Source: an uncultured Prevotella sp. (GTDB lineage: Bacteria > Bacteroidota > Bacteroidia > Bacteroidales > Bacteroidaceae). Taken from it: a DNA stretch of 64,000 bases. Shown in pieces: positions 58,693 through 64,000 of this stretch. The position numbers were made by a program, and so were the translations under genes. The stretch is from contig CALUEX010000006.1 in NCBI GenBank assembly GCA_944319815.1, positions 23,163 through 87,162 on the forward strand, written 5' to 3'. A model generated the notes under the pieces. The model made no database searches, had not been told where the DNA came from, and saw only the letters and a list, made by a program, of their open reading frames with translations. Positions within the stretch are counted from its first letter, which is position 1; each line of letters opens with the position of its first letter.

Positions 58693-60450
58693 TTATTCTA
58701 TTGATTCACTAAACTTCTCAATGTCCATGAAATTCTGTTCGTTGACATCCCACCATACACGGTGGTGCCAATCGTCTGTTCCACCCAAACGGTCCACCGC
58801 TTCCTCGTAATTTACGCTGTTGTACCTACCCTCAAGCAGCGGATAGCGCAAGCGCACAGGTGTTTGCATATTCGGGTCTTCGTGAGGGAAGTCGCCGCGG
58901 ACAGGAAGCAAAGTACGGTCGGCCAGCGCAGGATAGTCCGAACGGCGGAGGTTAGCCCAGCCTTCGTTGGGGTTTGTAAGATGGAGAATCCATGCCTGGG
59001 TGTTGATTGACTCGCGAGGATTGTCGCCCAACGGGTTTTCCGCAATGTATTCATTTATCTCTTCGTCGGAGATTTTTGAGACAATATCGTAGTAGTTGTT
59101 GAGCATCTGCATTGATGCACGAATACCGGCTTCATAATGGCTTTCTGCGTCGCCTGTGACATTCCAACCTTTTGAAGCGGCTTCGGCAAGCAGGAATTCA
59201 ACTTCGGCAGAGGTTATGAGTATGCCGGGACAGTCGGCATTGCAGAAAGCGACAGCTATGGTAGGCCTAATCATACGGGTCGGATAGTTGTTCTTGTCAT
59301 ATCCTCTGTCAGGATAAAGTGTTGCAAGCGAATCCAAGGTAGGAATGTCGCTGTTTGCAGGGGCGCTAACCCAATCATTCCACCAGGCATCACCGACATT
59401 GCACGGAACGATGCCTTTGCCGCCGCGCTCGCCCCAAGCCAGCACCTCGTCGGTAACGTCAAAGTTGCCTGACGTATCGGTCTGGCTGCGTGTGGTGTGG
59501 ATGTAACACCGGGCTATGCGGTAAAGACGTGGGTCGTGCATCTTTTTCATATAATCAAACAAGGTGGAGCAGACGAACGAAGGCGACTGCGGGTCTTGCC
59601 CGTATATTATCTCGCTAAGTGCGTTGGCCCTGAAATCAAGGTCGGCGGCGCCGTCATAAAGCGTGAACGGAGCATCGATGTATTTTATGTAAGCATCTTC
59701 ATCGGCCGATGAGATAATGCCGCCGTCGGCATTTAATGCAGACTCAAATTCGGTGCGTGCTCTTTCCGGAGCGACATCTGAAATACGCATCGCATAACGC
59801 AGGCGAAGTGTGTTTGCATATCTCTTCCACGCTTCAGGGTCGCTTCCTAAAGAAGTGACATCGCCCGAAATGACGTCAGTGCCAGTACCAAGTTGCGCGG
59901 CACACGCTTTCAGCTCTGAAAAAATGAAGTCATAGACTTCTTCCTGTGTGTCGTACTTCGGGGTGGCGTTACCGTCGATGTATGACATTCCCGCCTCCGT
60001 GCAAGGAATGTCGCCGTAGATGTCAGAGAGCACTGCCATCATGTAGGCACGGTGGATGCGCAGCGCGGCATTGGTGTTCGGCATATCTCCAGTGTGATGG
60101 ATGGCATCTACAAGGTTCTTTATGCTGATTTGATAATAACGGTTCCACGGACGAGCCATCTCCGGGTCTTTCGGATTAACCGCTCCGGCAAAGTTGGAAA
60201 CATTATATCCTCCGGCATAATACTGCGTGAAGCCTGTGATGTAACTGCGGTAAGTGTCCATCAGTGAAAAGTCTCCGTATGTCTGCAGCAGGGCAGTGGT
60301 GAGCTGCGCGTTCGGGTCGACGGTTTCCGCCTTCGAGTCGTCGGTGTTCACATCCTCCATGTAGGAGTCGGAGCAAGAAGAGAGCCCAGCGCCAAACGTC
60401 AGAAGCATCATTAGCGATGCTATGTTAAAAATATGTTTTTTCATAATCAC
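58693..60450 (-). CDS. SusD/RagB-family nutrient-binding lipoprotein
   Basis: The 585-residue lipoprotein has a signal ending L-S-S-C (near 26). SusD-like TPR helices contain A-L-R-I-H-R-A-Y-M-M-A-V-L-S-D-I-Y-G-D-I-P near 130, the family's W/Y-G-D-I-P signature. The middle resembles the SusD-like-2 group (S-A-E-V-E-F-L-L-A-E-A-A-S-K-G-W near 413). It acts as the lid of the SusC transporter and captures oligosaccharides on the cell surface. It starts 8 bp after susC. Confidence 0.92.
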   Translation of the reverse strand: MIMKKHIFNIASLMMLLTFGAGLSSCSDSYMEDVNTDDSKAETVDPNAQLTTALLQTYGDFSLMDTYRSYITGFTQYYAGGYNVSNFAGAVNPKDPEMARPWNRYYQISIKNLVDAIHHTGDMPNTNAALRIHRAYMMAVLSDIYGDIPCTEAGMSYIDGNATPKYDTQEEVYDFIFSELKACAAQLGTGTDVISGDVTSLGSDPEAWKRYANTLRLRYAMRISDVAPERARTEFESALNADGGIISSADEDAYIKYIDAPFTLYDGAADLDFRANALSEIIYGQDPQSPSFVCSTLFDYMKKMHDPRLYRIARCYIHTTRSQTDTSGNFDVTDEVLAWGERGGKGIVPCNVGDAWWNDWVSAPANSDIPTLDSLATLYPDRGYDKNNYPTRMIRPTIAVAFCNADCPGILITSAEVEFLLAEAASKGWNVTGDAESHYEAGIRASMQMLNNYYDIVSKISDEEINEYIAENPLGDNPRESINTQAWILHLTNPNEGWANLRRSDYPALADRTLLPVRGDFPHEDPNMQTPVRLRYPLLEGRYNSVNYEEAVDRLGGTDDWHHRVWWDVNEQNFMDIEKFSESIE

Positions 60451-60458
60451 AATGTCTA

Positions 60459-63400
60459 TTAGAATTTCACATTTACATTAAAACCGTAGCTACGGCGTGA
60501 CGGAAGCGAACCGTACTCAAGTCCCATGCCCGATGTGTTGTAGTTAGAGTCAGGGTCGATGTTCGGGATGTTCTTCCATACGATGAACGGGTTGCGGGCC
60601 ACGAACGAGACAGAGAGCGACTTTACGAACTTGCCCAACATCTTTTCGGGGAAAGTGTATCCGAACGTGATTTCGCGGCACTTGATGTAAGAATTGTCGT
60701 AGATGAACATTGCAGGAGCCTTTTCGGCAACGCTCTTCCAGTAGTTCTGCGGGTTCACGGGGTATGTGTTCTTGCTGTATGTGCCGTCGCCTTTGTCAAC
60801 CACGCCGTCTACAATAAGTCCTTCACATTTGCCGGCCGCACGCCACTCGGCCTCTGTCATGCCGGCAGCCTTACGGGCCTCTTCAGAGCGGTACCACTCT
60901 TCACGCCCTGCGAGCGTGCCCTTGGCCTTGCCCGTGAAGTAGGCCGAACGCATCGAGAACGAGTAGAGGTCGGCTCCCATTTTCACATCGAACGAGGCAG
61001 AGAGGTGGAAGTTCTTATAAGTGAACGTAGAGTAGAAACCGCCCGTCCAGTCCCAGGTAGAGTTGCCGAGGGCCTTGAGGTTCTCGTCATAAAGCGGCAG
61101 ACCAGTGTTCTTGTCTATGAGAATGTCGCCGTTCTCGTTGCGCTTGAAGTCAGTTCCGAGGATAGAGCCGTAGTTCTTTCCTACCTCAGCACCCACTGAG
61201 ACACTGGCCCAGCTTGCGTCAGCCAGCTGGAGGTAATCCATGCCTTCGACAAGAGCGAGAACTTTGTTCGAGTTCTTTGAGAAGTTAATACCTGCGTCCC
61301 AAGCAAAATCCTTGATTTGGAGCACACGGCCGTTGACGGCTAACTCGATACCCTTGTTCTGAATCTTTCCGGCATTGACAAGACGGTTGGCATACCCGGA
61401 AGCCGAAGACGAAGCAAGTGCTATAATCTGATCTTTTGAAGTCTGGTTATAGTATGTAAAGTCAATTCCCAAGCGCCCGTTGAAGAACTTGAGCTCAAGA
61501 CCGAGTTCGTAAGAGCTGGTCATTGTCGGCTTAAGGTTGCTGTTCGGCTGTGTGTTGTTATTTATCATACCTATGGTGTAACCCGGGTATTTGTATTTAC
61601 CTGTCGAATAGATCAGGCCGAGCTGGTACGGGTCAGTGTCAGAACCTACTTTCGCCCATGAAGCACGTACTTTACCAAAACTTAATATTTTATGGTTCTT
61701 GAAAAAGTTAGAAAATATTATGCTTCCTGATACAGAAGGATAAATATATGTGTTGTTTGCCGCCGGAAGCGTGGATGAACGGTCGCCGCGGACAGTTCCT
61801 TCAAGATAGTATGTAGAGAGATAGCCAAGGCTTGCACTTGCATAAAGGGAGTTTATCTGCTTCTTGTAAGTGGCCGGCTGTACATTCTGCTCTGCATAAT
61901 TCATGATTGACTCCACGCCGTCCATCTGCTGGTCAGTGCCGGTGATGACGGTCGTCTTGTTATCCACCTTAAATATGTTTCCGCCCACAGTGGCATTGAA
62001 ATCAAAGTTGCCCCAGTTGTTGTTATAGAGGGCAAGAATTTCCGCATTCAGTGTCCGGTTATTGAAAATCGAGTTGGTGAGTTTGCCGGGAAGAACGCCC
62101 GGAGTAGTGCGGGCAATGAACTCGTCAAAGTTCATGTTGTTGATGTCCGTACCCAGCGTTCCCTGGATTTTCAAGTGCTTGTCTATGTTATAAATGGCTT
62201 TCGCAGTAAAACGGAACACATCCTTCGCTGACGTGTTGTTGTTCTTGTAGAGGTCCCAGTACGGGTTTATGTTATACTGGTCGTTACCATTCCAGTTGGC
62301 ATAAGTGCCGTCTGCATTCTGGTAGTTCTTAAGCCATTCAACGTTATATGTGCCAGCCAGGGTCATGAGGTTCTTGCCCACGTTGCTTTGTGAGTTGGAG
62401 AGTGCGGGACGGTTCTTCACGTTCTCACGCACATAGTTGGCCGTAAAGTCGAAATCAACAGGGCCTGCGGACGTTGTTACACGTAGGTTGAAATTGTCAC
62501 GGCTCATGTGTGAGTTTGGAAGGATGTCCTTGTTACGCATATCGGTAAAAGAGAAACGCACACCCGTTTTGCCTGTATTGACACTCAAAATTGCCGAATT
62601 TTGAGCTGTAAGACCTGTACGGAAGAATGTAGATGTGTTGTTTGGATACATGAGGAACGGACGCACGGAGCCGTCATAATAGGTCTTGTCTATCATGTCC
62701 GCCTTTACACCCCAGCTAGAGTTCGTGCCTGACGAGGCATCAAGCTGGTACTGTCCGTTATCTCCCATACCGTATATCTCCTGCACGTCGTTCCACTTTG
62801 CGAGCTGAGTGTCGATAGTCAGCGAGCCGTTATACTCAACAGAGATCTTCTCCTTGTCCGCCTTTTTAGTTGTGATGAGGATTACACCATGCGACGCACG
62901 TGAACCGTAAAGGGCTGAAGCGGCCGGGCCTTTAAGCACGGTCATCGTCTCTATATCGTCAGGGTTGATGGCGGATATACCGTCACCAAGGTCATAACCT
63001 CCCTGCTCACCGGCACTTCCGAAGTTGGTGTTGTCCAAGGGTACGCCGTCAATTACGTAAAGAGGCTGGTTGTTACCAGTCAGTTCGGTCGTACCACGAA
63101 GTATGACTCTCGTTGAACCGGCAGCGCCACCGGCCGTATTGGTGACAACAAGACCGGCAACCTTGCCGGCAAGCGAGTTCATGACATTGGTTTCTTTCGC
63201 TTTGGTCAGCTCGTCGCCTTTTATTTCGGACAGTCCATAACCGAGAGCCTTGCGGTCGCGCTTTATGCCAAGTGCGGTGACAACCACTTCGTCCAGGGCC
63301 TCCGTGTTTTCCTCAAGCGTGATTTTCAGGCTGTTCTGAGCCTTCACGCGTACGGTTTTATATCCTACATAGGAAATCTCAAGCTCGTCACCGGCGTTGC

Positions 63401-63638
63401 ACTGTAAGGTAAAGTTTCCGTCAAGGTCGGTAATAACACCCTTTGATGTTCCTACCACCTTCACTGATACGCCGATTAACGGGCCTGCCGCATCAGAGAC
63501 ATTGCCCTTTACTGTAATCCCCGCCGGGGTCGCCGTTATGCCCATGCTTGTGCCCCTTGGCGTAGTTGCCATGACAGCTGGTGCTATCAGGCTCGCCCCA
63601 AGCATACATAACACTAAGTTAAATCGTTTAATTACCAT
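60459..63638 (-). CDS. SusC/RagA-family TonB-linked outer membrane transporter
   Basis: The 1059-residue protein has a signal peptide, a carboxypeptidase-regulatory-like domain (about 40-115, G-N-V-S-D-A-A-G-P-L-I-G-V-S-V), a TonB-dependent plug (about 120-260) and a C-terminal barrel ending F-N-V-N-V-K-F. The SusC hallmark S-A-L-Y-G-S-R-A-S-H-G-V-I-L-I-T-T-K-K is near 240. It imports glycan fragments with the SusD partner, powered by TonB. The GH3-only content suggests a simple beta-linked oligosaccharide, but the substrate is unknown. Confidence 0.95.
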   Translation of the reverse strand: MVIKRFNLVLCMLGASLIAPAVMATTPRGTSMGITATPAGITVKGNVSDAAGPLIGVSVKVVGTSKGVITDLDGNFTLQCNAGDELEISYVGYKTVRVKAQNSLKITLEENTEALDEVVVTALGIKRDRKALGYGLSEIKGDELTKAKETNVMNSLAGKVAGLVVTNTAGGAAGSTRVILRGTTELTGNNQPLYVIDGVPLDNTNFGSAGEQGGYDLGDGISAINPDDIETMTVLKGPAASALYGSRASHGVILITTKKADKEKISVEYNGSLTIDTQLAKWNDVQEIYGMGDNGQYQLDASSGTNSSWGVKADMIDKTYYDGSVRPFLMYPNNTSTFFRTGLTAQNSAILSVNTGKTGVRFSFTDMRNKDILPNSHMSRDNFNLRVTTSAGPVDFDFTANYVRENVKNRPALSNSQSNVGKNLMTLAGTYNVEWLKNYQNADGTYANWNGNDQYNINPYWDLYKNNNTSAKDVFRFTAKAIYNIDKHLKIQGTLGTDINNMNFDEFIARTTPGVLPGKLTNSIFNNRTLNAEILALYNNNWGNFDFNATVGGNIFKVDNKTTVITGTDQQMDGVESIMNYAEQNVQPATYKKQINSLYASASLGYLSTYYLEGTVRGDRSSTLPAANNTYIYPSVSGSIIFSNFFKNHKILSFGKVRASWAKVGSDTDPYQLGLIYSTGKYKYPGYTIGMINNNTQPNSNLKPTMTSSYELGLELKFFNGRLGIDFTYYNQTSKDQIIALASSSASGYANRLVNAGKIQNKGIELAVNGRVLQIKDFAWDAGINFSKNSNKVLALVEGMDYLQLADASWASVSVGAEVGKNYGSILGTDFKRNENGDILIDKNTGLPLYDENLKALGNSTWDWTGGFYSTFTYKNFHLSASFDVKMGADLYSFSMRSAYFTGKAKGTLAGREEWYRSEEARKAAGMTEAEWRAAGKCEGLIVDGVVDKGDGTYSKNTYPVNPQNYWKSVAEKAPAMFIYDNSYIKCREITFGYTFPEKMLGKFVKSLSVSFVARNPFIVWKNIPNIDPDSNYNTSGMGLEYGSLPSRRSYGFNVNVKF

Positions 63639-63773
63639 AATAGTATTTTTTTAAGATGAGTTTCATTTTTTATCCGTCTGCGGATTTATTTGTGTCTCTT
63701 TGTCGTAAACACTTACGATGTGTCGTTTTTCCATTGCTTTTACTTATGGTTTTCGCTTGCTTCCGGCTAATTT

Positions 63774-63861
63774 GCAAGAAGTAACCTTTTACAGTGTGAA
63801 AGGCCACCTTTTAGAAGGCGAAAGGCCATCTATTGCAGGCTGAAAGGACACTGTTTGAAAC
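63774..63861. repeat. 22-bp-period array (4 units)
   Basis: Units begin at 63774, 63796, 63818 and 63840, the last three with GTGAAAGG, GCGAAAGG and CTGAAAGG starts at fixed phase. The array lies upstream of susC. No TAnnTTTG box precedes susC, which suggests activation by a dedicated regulator. Confidence 0.65.
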
Positions 63862-63916
63862 CGTAACTGCCGCCGTGCAGCTAAAGACAACTCCGCTGAC
63901 GTGTGTTTTTTATTGT

Positions 63917-64000
63917 TCACATAGGTTTTGCACTCTCTGCAATCCCTTCTTTAATGCCTTTGATTATCCAGTCTGCTTTTATCTCCATGTTTTTATTACG
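63917..64000 (-). CDS. C-terminal end of an unidentified gene
   Basis: The minus strand is open from the window edge to a TGA at 63917-63919, reading R-N-K-N-M-E-I-K-A-D-W-I-I-K-G-I-K-E-G-I followed by A-E-S-A-K-P-M. The position, upstream of susC and on the same strand, is where a PUL regulator often sits. Twenty-seven residues are too few to identify it, and the frame may not be coding. Confidence 0.35.
   Translation of the reverse strand, partial: RNKNMEIKADWIIKGIKEGIAESAKPM

Overview
The window is a Bacteroidales chromosome segment, most likely from the Prevotellaceae. The evidence is the Bacteroidota promoter box TAnnTTTG in front of many genes, starts without Shine-Dalgarno sites, a SusC/SusD locus, BspA-like leucine-rich repeats, OmpA-family envelope proteins, a DUF5690-type transporter and the lpxK-punA-thiL neighbourhood. 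No rRNA or genus marker is present, so the genus is an inference.

Layout. (1) 1-1.24 kb: the end of a minus-strand cluster with a TerB-like protein, a Lys/Ala-rich repeat protein and a tandem-domain protein. (2) 1.24-4.1 kb: a 6S-like RNA candidate, then tex with an unusual low-complexity insertion. (3) 4.2-6.4 kb: an SLC13-type permease behind a long word-repeat leader. (4) 6.5-12.5 kb: the branched-chain amino acid operon ilvD-ilvB-ilvN-acyl-ACP thioesterase-ilvC. (5) 12.7-18.2 kb: an OmpA-family protein, then the cobalamin lower-ligand operon cobU-cobT-cobS-cobC plus a nucleotidyltransferase-like gene. (6) 18.3-25 kb: rhodanese lipoprotein, secreted endonuclease I, SDR, a WecB-like protein with altered active-site motifs, an SPFH/NfeD pair and an orphan HTH protein. 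(7) 25-30 kb: a surface cluster of OmpA-family protein, Mfa/FimA-like lipoprotein and BspA-LRR lipoprotein. (8) 30.5-36.4 kb: an operon of transporter, FAD oxidoreductase, EtfB, ferredoxin-EtfA and porin, which reads as a catabolic electron-transfer module. (9) 37-46.6 kb: ThrE-type exporter, GH28, lipocalin-like lipoprotein, SDR, sppA, lpxK, punA and thiL. (10) 47.2-54.8 kb: tRNA-Phe followed by a mobilizable element (integrase, excisionase-like HTH proteins, DUF3408, a candidate oriT, MobA/C-like protein, relaxase) that ends in decayed IS982 and cargo remnants. (11) 55.3-63.6 kb: a small polysaccharide utilization locus, susC-susD-surface lipoprotein-GH3.

The most unusual content is between the genes. 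Ten spacers carry a dispersed element made of up to four 22-bp near-palindromic units (4 x 22 = 88 bp) that diverge in sequence but hold the period exactly. About half of the copies sit next to a TTGATTATCAA-like motif. A second, unrelated 88-bp repeat carries a promoter box. It occurs as tandem copies upstream of cobU and of the orphan HTH gene, with the gene-proximal box intact and the upstream boxes decayed; a diverged trace precedes sppA. A third class consists of long inverted repeats built from short locus-specific words, such as GGAGTAA or CGGTTTTGCGGTTATGG. One such word array appears to lie in frame inside tex. These three classes, together with the ETF module, are the best candidates for something undescribed.
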